DNA of 64,000 bases from Caballeronia novacaledonica (GCF_900258035.1 NZ_OGTP01000004.1:186001-250000), one strand, 5' to 3'; counted from the stretch's first letter, positions 1 to 8,900 are shown. The notes: generated from the letters alone by a model not told the origin. Program-made: numbers and translations.

Positions 1-1231
1 ACGTAGCATGGTCATACGCTGTAATCGCCCAGAACTGCTTGGCAGGCATGTTGACCGGCACAGTAATTTTGTAGGTCGTCCTGGCGTTGAGCAATTTACC
101 GTTCTTGTCGGCCACGGCCACCATATACATGGTAGCGGGGGAATCGCTCAACTTCCTGGGCATGTAGATGCACCAGAAGAAGGCCGCCGCCCGACCCATG
201 TAGTCGACGCGATCGTCGTAGATATAGTTGAATTCCTTATTCGCATCGGGCAGCAACAGCGATACGTAGTGTCGATTCGGCCAATACAGAATGTCTTTCG
301 GAGGATGGTCGAAATATGATTGCAGATTGAACCATGCATCGGCTGCGCCTTGACGCAACGCACGTACAGTGGTGGCGTCGGGCTTGAACGGCTTGCCTTT
401 CTCAATGCCGAGTGACGCCAGCATGCCCATCATCACCTTGTCTTCAGGCTTGACAGGCTCTACGTTGATGATGTCGGCGAGATCGTTAAAAAAGCGCTCA
501 TCATATCGGGGAAGCGTCGAGTAACGCTGGTCGATTGGGTCGAGGAAGCGTTGCTCGGGAGGATTCGCCGCTTCAGAGAGATAGTACATTCGGAGCCGAT
601 GCGAAAACTTAAAGGCATCCTCGGCCGTCTTGTCAGGCACCACGATTGATCGGAAACCCAAGATGATTCTGTAGCTTGGCGATTCGACGTGAATGTAGCC
701 CTCAGGGATTGGCCCCGTATACCCGGGCGGTGTAAACAGGTATTTGCCCCCTTTGCCCTGATCCAGTCCCGAGGGGCCGACATCTGCGATCGTGAACTGC
801 CACGCATCGACCACTTGCCCATAGAGACTGCCGTCGGGTCCTGAAGGTGGAATTTCCAGCACGACGGGCCCCTTTCGCAAATCCGTGAACGCGGAAATGT
901 AGGGTGTCGAACTGTTGCCGGTGATTATTTCCAGTTTCGGTGTGGCCGGCTTGGAGTAAGCGAGGATATCGTTGTCTTTAAGGCCAAGGTCCGCGAGACC
1001 GGCGGCCCGAAAGCGGTAGATTTCCACCGCGGGCAACGCCCAGTTCACTGCCTCAAAGGCCCGCCGTAGCTTTATCTGATAGTCAAGGTCCTTGGCCGAT
1101 GGCTTACTACCCGCCGGTGGCTGGCCTCCAAGCGGCTCTCGTCCGTCCTGAGCGATGGCAACGCTGGCCGTCACGAAAAGTGCCACCAGAATCGACAGAT
1201 ACGAAAAACGCGGATTCGTGGAAACCGACAT
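1..1231 (-). CDS. DUF1254/DUF1214-family exported protein, 3' end outside window
   Basis: An open frame runs leftward from an ATG at 1229-1231 to the window edge (about 410 codons) with no stop. The N-terminus (MSVSTNPRFSYLSILVALF, then ...ASVAIAQDG) is a Sec-type signal peptide, so the product is probably periplasmic. GAGAGGG just upstream serves as ribosome binding site. The order DUF1254 (roughly residues 45-180) then DUF1214 (towards the edge, with the stretch MPAKQFWAITAYD) matches the family of secreted DUF1254 proteins common in Burkholderiales. Their biochemical role is not established. The C-terminus lies beyond position 1. The family call is from recalled sequence character, not a search. 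Confidence 0.75.
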   Translation of the reverse strand, partial: MSVSTNPRFSYLSILVALFVTASVAIAQDGREPLGGQPPAGSKPSAKDLDYQIKLRRAFEAVNWALPAVEIYRFRAAGLADLGLKDNDILAYSKPATPKLEIITGNSSTPYISAFTDLRKGPVVLEIPPSGPDGSLYGQVVDAWQFTIADVGPSGLDQGKGGKYLFTPPGYTGPIPEGYIHVESPSYRIILGFRSIVVPDKTAEDAFKFSHRLRMYYLSEAANPPEQRFLDPIDQRYSTLPRYDERFFNDLADIINVEPVKPEDKVMMGMLASLGIEKGKPFKPDATTVRALRQGAADAWFNLQSYFDHPPKDILYWPNRHYVSLLLPDANKEFNYIYDDRVDYMGRAAAFFWCIYMPRKLSDSPATMYMVAVADKNGKLLNARTTYKITVPVNMPAKQFWAITAYDHAT

Positions 1232-1684
1232 GAGTTCGCCCTCTCAACTGGAATTACGTCGTTAGTTTCGTCTTGGCGCTCCGCATCGAAGTAACTGACC
1301 ATCGAGGCTTCGCTCTCGAAGAGTATTACAGATTGGAAAAGAGCATCCACAACCAAGGCAAAGGGCAAGCGATACGGCCCTCTTGGGGCAACTTTAAGCC
1401 GTTGTTGAGGGTGCATGCGCCGCCGAAAGCTGGGGCGGCTTCATGTGCAATGCCTAGCTGCGGGCGGCCGTTGATCCGTCGAAAGCTGACGCTCGGTGCG
1501 CTTTAGCTGGAATGGTCGTAGAGGGTTGCTTTTTGCCCGATGCGGCACGATCGCTGGCGGCCACGTCGGCGGGTCAGCGTCGGACCGGGTGCGGCCCCAA
1601 CTGAGGTAACCGACTGCTGCGGGTCGGAGATTGACCACTCGCCCAGCGCACAATCGATCTCCCTTCGTTGAAGAGGAGGTTGTC
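1232..1684. other. Intergenic region without a convincing gene
   Basis: About 450 bases between the divergent DUF1254 gene and the recombinase. Short open frames exist on both strands, but none has a good ribosome binding site or recognisable protein character. It should hold both divergent promoters; no strong sigma-70 pair is obvious. AAGAGGAGG at 1671-1679 is the ribosome binding site of the recombinase gene. Confidence 0.5.
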
Positions 1685-2311
1685 ATGGAAACGCTTAATG
1701 CTTCTGGCGCACGTCGGGCGCCGTGGAATAAGGGGAGGCTAACCGGCCAGAAGCCTCCGCTGAAGCTCCGGGAAATCTGGGCGATTCGAACGAGGCTGCA
1801 GATGTCCTCCAACGCTCGCGAGTTGGCGATGTTCAACCTTGCGCTTGACAGTAAGCTTCGAGCGTGCGACTTGACGCGACTGCAGGTGCAGGACGTCTAC
1901 ATGGGAGGTCATGTCGTAGCTCGCGCGACTTTCATGCAGCAGAAAACGCATCGACCAGTGCAGTTCGAAATCACGGAGCAGACTCGTCAAAGTGTCTCCG
2001 CCTGGATTTCGGCGCGGGGATTGAAGCCTGCCGACTATTTGTTTCCAAGTCGACTGCATGCCTCAGCGCACGTCTCGACGCGCCAGTATGCGCGCATCGT
2101 TCATCGATGGGTCGCGTCGATCGGACTCGATGCCACCGCGTACGGTACGCACACCATGCGACGAACGAAAGCGTCGTTGATCTATCGACGCACAAAGAAT
2201 TTGCGCGCGGTCCAATTGCTGTTAGGCCATACGAAAATTGAAAGCACCGTGCGATACCTCGGGATCGAGGTAGACGATGCACTCGAGATGGCTGAGCAGA
2301 CCGAAGTATGA
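1685..2311 (+). CDS. Tyrosine-type recombinase/integrase, short form
   Basis: A 208-residue tyrosine recombinase consisting essentially of the catalytic domain. ATG 1685 is preferred over the upstream in-frame start at 1631 because AAGAGGAGG ends 5 bases before it. The catalytic set is visible: Arg59 in SKLRACDL, His156-x-x-Arg159 (HTMR), His182 in LLGH, and the nucleophile Tyr191 in VRYLGI. The N-terminal SAM-like arm-binding domain of full-length phage integrases is missing. Such short recombinases occur in many copies in Burkholderiaceae, often at edges of accessory DNA, and their targets are unknown. It lies 216 bases before an IS30 element. No attachment-site direct repeat was found. Confidence 0.85.
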   Translation: METLNASGARRAPWNKGRLTGQKPPLKLREIWAIRTRLQMSSNARELAMFNLALDSKLRACDLTRLQVQDVYMGGHVVARATFMQQKTHRPVQFEITEQTRQSVSAWISARGLKPADYLFPSRLHASAHVSTRQYARIVHRWVASIGLDATAYGTHTMRRTKASLIYRRTKNLRAVQLLLGHTKIESTVRYLGIEVDDALEMAEQTEV

Positions 2312-2527
2312 TCGCCGGTGGCCGGCGAGCGCGCGCTTGTCGGCCACAACCCGCCGTTCACATGCATCGTCAATCGGACGTTCAGGAGTCCGCGTTTCCT
2401 CGTAACCGTCCGTCCGATTGTCAAAGACGAATGCTCCTTCATCGATAGCAGACGCTCGGATGTCGCCGCTCGTAGGGTCGCTCTTCAGCCATCCACTGCG
2501 GCGTGACCACGAATGTCAGCTCTCACT

Positions 2528-2551
2528 GGCGGATTCAACCGGTGGATGCAA
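2528..2551 (+). repeat. IS30 left terminal inverted repeat
   Basis: 24 bases beginning GGCGGATTCAACC. It is the exact reverse complement of 3730-3753 and lies 37 bases before the transposase start codon. Confidence 0.92.
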
Positions 2552-2588
2552 CACACTAGAAGCTGCGTGATCAGTGGGAGTGTTGCAA

Positions 2589-3746
2589 ATGAAACAGCGA
2601 CGCCGGATTTACTACACTGAAACTCAGAAAGCGTTGATGTGGGAGCGCTGGCAGAAGGGTGAATCGCTTCAGCATATCGCGCAGCTGTTTGAGCGGAACC
2701 ACTCGTCTATCCAACGGATACTGGCTGAAAGCGGCGGCATCCGGCCGGCGCCGCGGCATCGCGCGCAGCTGACGCTAACATTGGCCGAACGCGAAGAGAT
2801 ATCCCGGGCGCTTGCTGTGGGCGACTCGATCCAGTCGATTGCCAAGCGACTTTCCAGGGCTCCCTCCACCATCTGCCGCGAGATCAAACGCAACAGTGGA
2901 AAGGAAGGTTACCGGGCAAGCCATGCCGATGCGCTTGCCTGGGATCGGGCAAAGCGTCCAAAGGTCTGCAAGCTGGTTGAGCACCGCGTGCTAGCGCAGA
3001 TCGTGGCAGGCAAGCTCCGGTTGCAGTGGTCACCGCAGCAGATTGCAGGATGGCTCAGGCGCTCGTATTCAGACGAGGACTACCACGTGTCTCATGAGAC
3101 GATCTATCGCAGCCTCTTTATACAGGCCCGTGGTGCCCTGAAGAAGGAGTTGCTGGAACACCTGCGTCGCACACGGGCGATGCGACGATCGCGCCATCAC
3201 ACACAAAAGACTGACGATCACGGCCGGATCCGCGAGACGGTGTCGATCAGCGAACGTCCGGCAACAGTTGAAGATCGCGCCGTACCGGGCCACTGGGAGG
3301 GCGATCTTCTGTGCGGCAGCGCGAACAGCCAGATAGCAACGCTCGTTGAACGCCAGACACGCTACGTGATGCTGGTCAGGATTCCCTGCAAGGATAGCGA
3401 AACGGTAATCAATGCCCTCATCAAACATGCCAGCAAGCTGCCGCAGGAACTCTATAAGTCGCTGACCTGGGATCGGGGAACAGAAATGGCCGGACACAAA
3501 CGCTTCACCGTGGCCACTGATATCCAGGTCTACTTTTGCGACCCTCAGCATCCGTGGCAGCGCGGATCAAACGAGAATACAAACGGACTTCTAAGGCAGT
3601 ACTTCCCCAAAGGCACCGATCTGTCAGTCTATTCTCAGGCTAAACTCAATGCAGTGGCGCGACGGCTGAACGAGCGCCCACGAAAGACGCTGGACTACGA
3701 AACGCCAGCCGAACGATTCCAGCAAACTATTGCATCCACCGGTTGA
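2589..3746 (+). CDS. IS30-family DDE transposase
   Basis: A 385-residue transposase that should cut and join the ends of its own element. The start is ATG 2589, with GTGGGAG (2574-2580) as ribosome binding site. An N-terminal helix-turn-helix region (YYTETQKALMWERWQKGES and the following LTLAEREEISRAL segment) would bind the inverted repeats. The catalytic triad is visible: Asp in GHWEGDLL (near residue 239), Asp in TWDRGTEM (near 295) and Glu in GSNENTNGLLRQYFPK (near 329). That last signature is diagnostic of IS30. The length is normal. The stop codon (3744-3746) lies inside the right inverted repeat, so coding and end sequences overlap. Confidence 0.95.
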   Translation: MKQRRRIYYTETQKALMWERWQKGESLQHIAQLFERNHSSIQRILAESGGIRPAPRHRAQLTLTLAEREEISRALAVGDSIQSIAKRLSRAPSTICREIKRNSGKEGYRASHADALAWDRAKRPKVCKLVEHRVLAQIVAGKLRLQWSPQQIAGWLRRSYSDEDYHVSHETIYRSLFIQARGALKKELLEHLRRTRAMRRSRHHTQKTDDHGRIRETVSISERPATVEDRAVPGHWEGDLLCGSANSQIATLVERQTRYVMLVRIPCKDSETVINALIKHASKLPQELYKSLTWDRGTEMAGHKRFTVATDIQVYFCDPQHPWQRGSNENTNGLLRQYFPKGTDLSVYSQAKLNAVARRLNERPRKTLDYETPAERFQQTIASTG

Positions 3747-3753
3747 ATCCGCC
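3730..3753 (-). repeat. IS30 right terminal inverted repeat
   Basis: A perfect 24-bp match, in inverted orientation, to 2528-2551. It overlaps the last codons and stop of the transposase gene. Confidence 0.92.
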
Positions 3754-3902
3754 CTGCGATCGGGTGCATGCTCTAGACCCGCTTCTGCCGGTCGAGCCAT
3801 GGCAGTCCAAGGGTAGAAAGCCTTGATGAGTCGAGTTGCAGGTACTCGGGTCTGCAGTAAGGCGACATACAATGATCGCTTCCCTGTTTCTCGCCAATTA
3901 TC

Positions 3903-4586
3903 GTGACCGCTCTCCGCGCCGCAGACAAGAGAATCCTTGCCGAGCAAGGATGGCTGTTCCTTAACGATCCAGCTTGGGCTGGAGACATAAATGGCGTTGC
4001 GGAACTGCTCGGAACGCCGGTCTCAGGCCCGGGGACGCCGGTCGTCCAATCGCTGCGACCGAGAACCGAAGCAGCCGCGCGGCCGAATACTACAAGTTCT
4101 CTCTACGGACTGGGTGAATTCCCGTTGCATACCGATATGGCACACTGGCCGTTACCGCCGCGCTATCTGGTTATGCGGGCATCGGTGGTCGCGGGGTCGG
4201 TGCCCGCCTTGCTAATTGATAGTCAAAATCTGAACCTTGACGCAACTACGCGCAATGAGTGGGCACGTGCGTTGTGGCGGGTTTCTCGTGTACGTGAGCC
4301 TTATCTTTGCTCAATGTTCTTCCAGCACGGCCGCAAGTCCGGCATACGTTGGGACGTTTGTACCATGTCGCCGCGGGGCCAACTTGCCCTTAAGGTTGCT
4401 GCAGAGGCGGAAGCAAGTCTTGGCAGCTTGCTGGCGCAACAGCCTACTACGATAAACTGGCGTTCGACTGACGAAATATTGATCTTGGACAACTGGCGAG
4501 TGCTACACGCGCGGCCGGCAGTCAGTCCGTCAGCGAGCGACAGAACAATTGAACGAGTAATGGTGGGGGCATCGAACTATGGGTAA
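3903..4586 (+). CDS. TauD/TfdA-like Fe(II)/2-oxoglutarate dioxygenase
   Basis: A 227-residue protein with the facial triad of clavaminate-synthase/TauD-type oxygenases: His76-x-Asp78 (LHTDMAHW) and the distal His202 (RVLHARP). Arg214 or Arg218 is suitable for binding 2-oxoglutarate carboxylate. It is short for TauD (about 280), lacking some N-terminal sequence. The only plausible start is GTG 3903, because an in-frame stop sits at 3873-3875. The 8-base overlap with the following HEPN-like gene implies co-translation. Hydroxylation of a small molecule or of nucleic acid are both possible; the substrate cannot be read from sequence. Base composition is less GC-rich than the flanking core genes, and an IS30 copy sits 150 bases upstream, so the pair looks acquired. 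Confidence 0.7.
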   Translation: MTALRAADKRILAEQGWLFLNDPAWAGDINGVAELLGTPVSGPGTPVVQSLRPRTEAAARPNTTSSLYGLGEFPLHTDMAHWPLPPRYLVMRASVVAGSVPALLIDSQNLNLDATTRNEWARALWRVSRVREPYLCSMFFQHGRKSGIRWDVCTMSPRGQLALKVAAEAEASLGSLLAQQPTTINWRSTDEILILDNWRVLHARPAVSPSASDRTIERVMVGASNYG

Positions 4587-5523
4587 TGCAAATCCGCAGT
4601 CGCTTTGGACTCACGATCTATTGTGGAGTAAAGCACGTGCCTATGTAGACAAGGCTCTTGAAGCGCCACGGGAAGACGACCTGTTTCCTTTCTGGGCATC
4701 GCTCGCCCTGGAGTTTTTGGGTCGATCGTCCCTTGCGTATGTCCATCCTGCACTTCTGGCTGAAGCCTCTGACCCGGACGGTCGGAACCTGCTTTACGCA
4801 TTCGGTCTTGAACCCAAAGTGAAAAACTTTGTCCCGAAATCGATATCGACATCAGAAGTGCTGTTGCGGTGCGAACAGATCGTCCCGAACTTCACCAAAG
4901 ACCTCGAATCGTTTTGCAAAGGCTTGGCCAATAAACGAAATGAGGAGTTGCATAGCGGCGGATTACCCTTTTCAAAACTTGCCAATCACACCTGGCTCCC
5001 GCGCTTCTATGAAGCGGCGAACGTGTTGTTAGCTTTCCAGAAAAAGAAACTCGAAGATTTTGTTGGTAAAGATGAAGCAAACGCAGCAGCGAAGATGCTC
5101 GCAGCGGTTGCCGACGAAGCGGCAAAGAATGTGCAAAAGCTGGTCAATGCACACATGGAAGTCTGGAAAAACAAAAACCAGAGCGAAAAAGATGAACTGG
5201 CAAAAGCCGCGAAGATTGCCGCTAATCCCGCTTTTGGCCACGTGATCGACTGCCCATCCTGCGGTTCAAAGGCGCTTCTGATGGGAGAGGAATTCCGACA
5301 GCAGCAGCCCGTGCTGGAAAACGATGAAATGGTAGTTAGGAGTTTGATGTTGCCAACTGAGCTCGTCTGTAAAGCGTGCGCGCTCACAGTCAAGGGCCAC
5401 AACCAATTATATGCTGCGGGCTTTGGCAGCCAGTTTACAAAAACCCTCACTTACGACCCCGTCGATTACTACGCCGAAGAACCAGACGATGAAGACCGGT
5501 ACGAGGAGTTCAATAACGAGTAG
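4579..5523 (+). CDS. HEPN-like protein with C-terminal zinc ribbon
   Basis: A 314-residue soluble, largely helical protein. Residues 1-160 resemble a HEPN domain: Arg120-Asn-Glu-Glu-Leu-His125 gives the R-x4-H motif, with Asn after Arg, as in HEPN ribonucleases. A helical, charged stretch (about 155-215) leads to a C4 zinc ribbon, Cys225-x2-Cys228 and Cys264-x2-Cys267. The tail is strongly acidic. ATG 4579 overlaps the end of the dioxygenase gene by 8 bases and has a GGGGG ribosome binding site at 4565-4569. GC content is clearly lower than in the T6SS genes. HEPN proteins often act as toxins or abortive-infection RNases; that role here is inferred. No separate antitoxin such as an MNT protein is adjacent. 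Confidence 0.55.
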   Translation: MGNANPQSLWTHDLLWSKARAYVDKALEAPREDDLFPFWASLALEFLGRSSLAYVHPALLAEASDPDGRNLLYAFGLEPKVKNFVPKSISTSEVLLRCEQIVPNFTKDLESFCKGLANKRNEELHSGGLPFSKLANHTWLPRFYEAANVLLAFQKKKLEDFVGKDEANAAAKMLAAVADEAAKNVQKLVNAHMEVWKNKNQSEKDELAKAAKIAANPAFGHVIDCPSCGSKALLMGEEFRQQQPVLENDEMVVRSLMLPTELVCKACALTVKGHNQLYAAGFGSQFTKTLTYDPVDYYAEEPDDEDRYEEFNNE

Positions 5524-6165
5524 CCGAGCGTTGAGGGACGTACAGTAAGGCCAAGGCTACAAAAGCAAACTCGATGGCGAACGGAAACGTAGCCCTCGGC
5601 GAAGTAGCAGCACGCTGCGAGTCATATTGAAGTGCCCTGTTTCACTACGCTTCGCAACAAGGCAGCCCCAAAAAGAGAAGCAAACACGCCCATGGACGCG
5701 CCGACCGACACGACTGCGCGAACGGCCGTTTTACCTTGGAAGCCGCCGCTAAGGGTACGCGGAACCGAAGGGCGGCCGTGGGTCGGCATGACCGGTTCAT
5801 CGTTCCTGGAAGCCGCAGTTCGACTGCGCCCCTTCGCAATTACAGCAAAGCTGCGAGCTACAGCCGTACGACGGATGAACGGCGAGCGTCCGCAAAGGCC
5901 GAAGTGTCCGCATTCGCAATCAGACACACCTGGCCCTATAGAGGCATCGCCTTGAAGATACGCAGCCCCTGTAAGGTCCGCGGTGAATCAGAGAAAGAGA
6001 GCGCCTTGCTGCGGTGCCAGTCGCGCGAGAAAAGCAAGTTCCTGGCGCGCATGCCCTTGCTAGCCCCGGATGCAGTGGCGAGAGCGCAAAGCAAAGTCAC
6101 CCGGCTCCTCGTACAGAGCCTGCTTCTCCACCGGTGAGGAAGAGGATGGCCTTGGCGACATTTCA
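5524..6165. other. Intergenic region, no supported gene
   Basis: About 640 bases between the HEPN-like gene and the convergent TetR gene. Several overlapping open frames of 60-130 codons occur on both strands, but they have no consistent start signals and low-complexity, Arg/Ser-rich translations typical of shadow frames in GC-rich DNA. I see no RNA gene, inverted-repeat end or clear terminator. It may be remnant DNA at the boundary between the accessory pair and the catabolic island. Confidence 0.45.
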
Positions 6166-6942
6166 CTATGGCTGCACGCTGGCTGCACGGCGGGGGCGTC
6201 TAGCCGTTGACGGCTTCGCTGTCGACTTCGCCGTTTTACCGCCTGGCGTCGGGCTGACCAGCGCCCGGATACCGGCTGCCGCAAATTTGACCAGCTGCTC
6301 ATAATGCGCAGTGGACCCGGACGTACGAGCGGCCGCGCCGAGACGCTCGGCGCGGCCGTTGAGCGCGTGCGCTTGCTGCCGGGCGCCGACAGAAAAAAGA
6401 TAGGCCCACGTCGCATGCTCCCGCAAAATGCCGGGAATGACCGTATGCAGAGCATCGATGATGCGCTCCGCTATCGGATCGTAGTAGGTCTCGCGGATGC
6501 GTCGGGACCGCTCGTCACTACCCAGGCTGACGGTGGCGACGAGCTGAACGTAAAGTGCGAGGTTCGCGGCGTCCTCACCGTGGAAAATCTCCGACAACGG
6601 TGTGAAGGCGATCGTCAGTACGTCTTCGACCGTTGCGGTACGCTCGCTCGCGAAAAGGGCGTCAAGAAGTTTGCCGCGGTGATCATTGATCGCCGATGAA
6701 CGGCGCTCGAAGACCGCCTCGTAAAGTCTGTCCTTGTTCGCGTAGTGATAATGCACGAGTGCCTGCGCTACACCGGCTTCGTCGGCGATGTTGCGCATGC
6801 TCGCTCCTGCATAACCATGTTCGCCAAACACCCGCTCGGCCGCGTTCAGAATCGCAGAGAGCCGCGAACCGCGTGCACGGTCGGATTCCGGAGCGTGGTT
6901 GCTCGTGTTCCCGGATGCTTTCTTCTCACGCGATGTTTTCAT
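6166..6942 (-). CDS. TetR/AcrR-family transcriptional regulator
   Basis: A 258-residue regulator. Residues about 28-75 form the TetR helix-turn-helix domain (AERVFGEHGYAGASMRNIADEAG then ALVHYHYANKDRLYEAVF). The remainder is a helical ligand-binding domain, and the last 25 residues are basic and probably disordered. The start ATG 6940-6942 has GGAG seven bases upstream. It lies 131 bases downstream of the SMP-30 gene on the same strand, with a half-site (6971-6990) in its own promoter that resembles the palindromes in the 8.9-kb divergent promoter. It is therefore probably the local repressor of the catabolic genes and of itself. The effector is presumably a pathway metabolite. Confidence 0.85.
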   Translation of the reverse strand: MKTSREKKASGNTSNHAPESDRARGSRLSAILNAAERVFGEHGYAGASMRNIADEAGVAQALVHYHYANKDRLYEAVFERRSSAINDHRGKLLDALFASERTATVEDVLTIAFTPLSEIFHGEDAANLALYVQLVATVSLGSDERSRRIRETYYDPIAERIIDALHTVIPGILREHATWAYLFSVGARQQAHALNGRAERLGAAARTSGSTAHYEQLVKFAAAGIRALVSPTPGGKTAKSTAKPSTARRPRRAASVQP

Positions 6943-6970
6943 GTTTAAATGCTCCGGCGCTATCCTATCC

Positions 6971-6990
6971 TATTCGATCGATCAGTCAGT
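6971..6990. promoter_or_regulatory. Candidate TetR operator half-site
   Basis: TTCGATCGATCAGT (6973-6986) recurs exactly at 8985-8998. The 13-mer GATCGATCAGTCA (6976-6988) recurs in the perfect palindrome at 8901-8918. It sits about 30 bases upstream of the TetR start codon, where binding would block transcription. Assignment to this TetR protein is inferred. Confidence 0.5.
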
Positions 6991-7073
6991 ATATCGCGAC
7001 CCTATGCGGCGCGAGGTGCACGGTTCGGCCGGGAAGCAGCGGGCGACGCAGCCCGCCGATAGGGCAAACGCCG

Positions 7074-7985
7074 TTATCCGAGGAATTCCGGCTCGGCCAA
7101 TCCTTTCACTCCGGGCCGCACTGCGAGCACGTTGCCCGCGAGCGGTTGTTGCGCGAGCTCCTTTTCGTTCATGCGGCGGCGCGCCGTCGTGATGAAAAGC
7201 GTATCGAGATCCGGGCCACCGAAGCACAGGCTGCTCACGCGCCGCACCGGCAGGTTGATGACCATGTCGATCCGTCCGCGCGGGTCGTAGCGCGTGACGC
7301 ACCAGCCGTCCATGTTGGCGCTCCAGAAGCAGCCGTCGGCATCGACGGTCGAGCCATCGCAGATGCCGCGTCCGAGCGGCACCTCCGCGAATTTGCGGCG
7401 GTTGTATATGGTGCCGTCCACCGAGTCGTAATCGAATACATCGATCTGGCAACTGAACGAATCGGTCATGTACATGAGCCGGTTATCGGGACTGAAGCTG
7501 ATGCCGTTGATGCACGTGATGCCTTCCATGATCAGCTTCGGCTGCAAATCGGGATCAAGACGGAACAGACGTCCGCGCGGCGTGTACGCGCCGGCTTCCA
7601 CGGTGCCGGACCAATATCGGCCGTGGCGGTCGCATTTGCCGTCGTTGAAGCGGTTCCCAGGACGTTCGGCGTCCGGACGCGCGATTTCGCTCAGTTCGCC
7701 GGTCTCGGGCGAGAAGAAGTAAAAGCCCGAACGCATGCCCACGATCAGGCCGCCTCTGGCGCGCAGGCCGATGCTGCCGATCTCTTCCTGCATCGGCCAG
7801 GTCTTCTTGGCGCCGCTGGAAATGTCGAGGCGGTGGATCGCCTGACCGATGCCGTCCACCCACCAGAGCAATTGCGTCTTCTCGTCCCAGATGATCGATT
7901 CGCCGAGCACGTCGGGCGTGGAATCGACCACGTCGATGACCGAACCCACCATGTCGATGGGTCTCGTGATGCTGCTGACTGTCAT
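7074..7985 (-). CDS. SMP-30/gluconolactonase/LRE family protein
   Basis: A 303-residue six-bladed beta-propeller lactonase-type protein. Family landmarks are the N-terminal LGESIIWDEKTQLLWWVD, central GNRFNDGKCDRHGRYWSGT (metal-site Asn and Asp), CINGISFSPDNRLMYMTDS and DGSTVDADGCFWSANMDG. Such enzymes open sugar or other lactones using a divalent metal; length is normal. ATG 7983-7985 has GGAGG upstream. It follows the crotonase-like gene by 52 bases and precedes the TetR gene, all leftward, so the three are probably one transcript. In this setting it likely hydrolyses a lactone intermediate of the same pathway; the substrate is unknown. Confidence 0.85.
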   Translation of the reverse strand: MTVSSITRPIDMVGSVIDVVDSTPDVLGESIIWDEKTQLLWWVDGIGQAIHRLDISSGAKKTWPMQEEIGSIGLRARGGLIVGMRSGFYFFSPETGELSEIARPDAERPGNRFNDGKCDRHGRYWSGTVEAGAYTPRGRLFRLDPDLQPKLIMEGITCINGISFSPDNRLMYMTDSFSCQIDVFDYDSVDGTIYNRRKFAEVPLGRGICDGSTVDADGCFWSANMDGWCVTRYDPRGRIDMVINLPVRRVSSLCFGGPDLDTLFITTARRRMNEKELAQQPLAGNVLAVRPGVKGLAEPEFLG

Positions 7986-8037
7986 GCTGCCTCCTTGTTT
8001 TCTCGATGTGTTTCGCGATGTGAATGGTCTCGATGGT

Positions 8038-8802
8038 TCAAACAGCCGGTTCCTTCATGCGAGCGATGCCTTCGAGCGCGAGTCCATAGCCGAGCACGTC
8101 ATGCAGGCGTGCCTTCAACTCCTGATTCAGGCAAGTGCGCGTATAGCGTCGGACGAGGCGGGGCTGTTTGAGCATCAGCTTCGCGAGTTCGCGTGCGCGC
8201 GGCAGGAGGTCCGCTTGCGGAAGCACTTCGTTGACCAGGCCCATTTTCAGCGCTTCATCGGCGGAGATCTCCTGACCCGTCAGCAGAAAGTAGTGGCCGC
8301 GCGCGCGGCCCATCAGCAACGGCATGATCAGATGCATGCCGTCGCCCGGCACCATGCCGCCCTGGAAGTGCGCGGTGTCCTGAATGGTCGTGGTGTCGGA
8401 CGCCAGCACGATGTCGCCGAGCAGCGGAATCTCCGCGTGCCGCACTGCCGGCCCGTTGATGACGCTGATCACCGGCGCCTCGATATTCAGCAGGTTGATG
8501 AGCAGATGCTTCGCTTCCCAGTAGATCGGATCGTAGACCGTCGGGGTCATCGAATTGCGGTTCTGGTGCATGCCGGGCGCGATGGCCGGCCCGCTGAACG
8601 CATCGCCCGTGCCGGTCATGATCACGACGTCGTTTTCCCGGTCGCGGCCGACGTCGAGAAACGCCTGCTCGAACTCGCGATGAGCCGTCAGGTTCCATAC
8701 GAGCGGCTCGCCGTGCGTGTGGAAGTGCATCTCCAGCACGCCGTCGCTGCGTGTCATGCGGATGGTCTCGAACTTGTCTTCGTATTCGTCGAAATGGCTC
8801 AC
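8038..8802 (-). CDS. Crotonase-superfamily hydrolase resembling 6-oxocamphor hydrolase
   Basis: A 254-residue crotonase-fold protein. Most paralogs are enoyl-CoA hydratases, but here the active-site pattern matches 6-oxocamphor hydrolase, a retro-Claisen enzyme that cleaves a C-C bond in cyclic beta-diketones without CoA. From memory, that enzyme uses His45, His122, His145 and Asp154. Here His41 (TAHREF), His122 (VRHAEIP), His145 (TAHFQGG) and Asp154 (VPGDGMH) fall at almost the same positions. FLLTGQEISADEALKMGLVNEVL is also shared in character. GTG 8802 is the start, with AGAGGA upstream. It is first of the leftward operon, divergent from the MFS/hydroxylase operon. Beta-diketone cleavage is inferred; a CoA substrate is the alternative. 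Confidence 0.65.
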   Translation of the reverse strand: MSHFDEYEDKFETIRMTRSDGVLEMHFHTHGEPLVWNLTAHREFEQAFLDVGRDRENDVVIMTGTGDAFSGPAIAPGMHQNRNSMTPTVYDPIYWEAKHLLINLLNIEAPVISVINGPAVRHAEIPLLGDIVLASDTTTIQDTAHFQGGMVPGDGMHLIMPLLMGRARGHYFLLTGQEISADEALKMGLVNEVLPQADLLPRARELAKLMLKQPRLVRRYTRTCLNQELKARLHDVLGYGLALEGIARMKEPAV

Positions 8803-8900
8803 GGCACTGTCCTCTGCTGAACGTTGGATATTCGCGCGGACGACGGTCGCTTGGATGTGACGCGTCGCCGGGCAAGGGTTTCAGCCGCCGATACTATTCC

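Larger units (their letters stand above)
2528..3753 (+). mobile_element. IS30-family insertion sequence, complete
   Basis: A 1226-bp element bounded by perfect 24-bp terminal inverted repeats and holding one intact DDE transposase gene. It is flanked on both sides by the dinucleotide CT (2526-2527 and 3754-3755), consistent with the 2-3 bp target duplications of the IS30 family. Intact ends and frame suggest it could still move. I could not tell what target sequence it interrupted. Confidence 0.9.

Noticed and set aside
1171..1416. An 81-codon minus-strand frame before the recombinase
   Set aside because: It overlaps the start of the DUF1254 gene in another frame, and the translation has no family character.
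1232..2527. Attachment sites for the short recombinase
   Set aside because: No direct repeat or tRNA 3' end flanking the gene could be found, so island boundaries cannot be stated.
5622..6166. Overlapping 60-130-codon frames on both strands
   Set aside because: No consistent start signals, low-complexity Arg/Ser-rich translations and no recognisable domain; more likely shadow frames.
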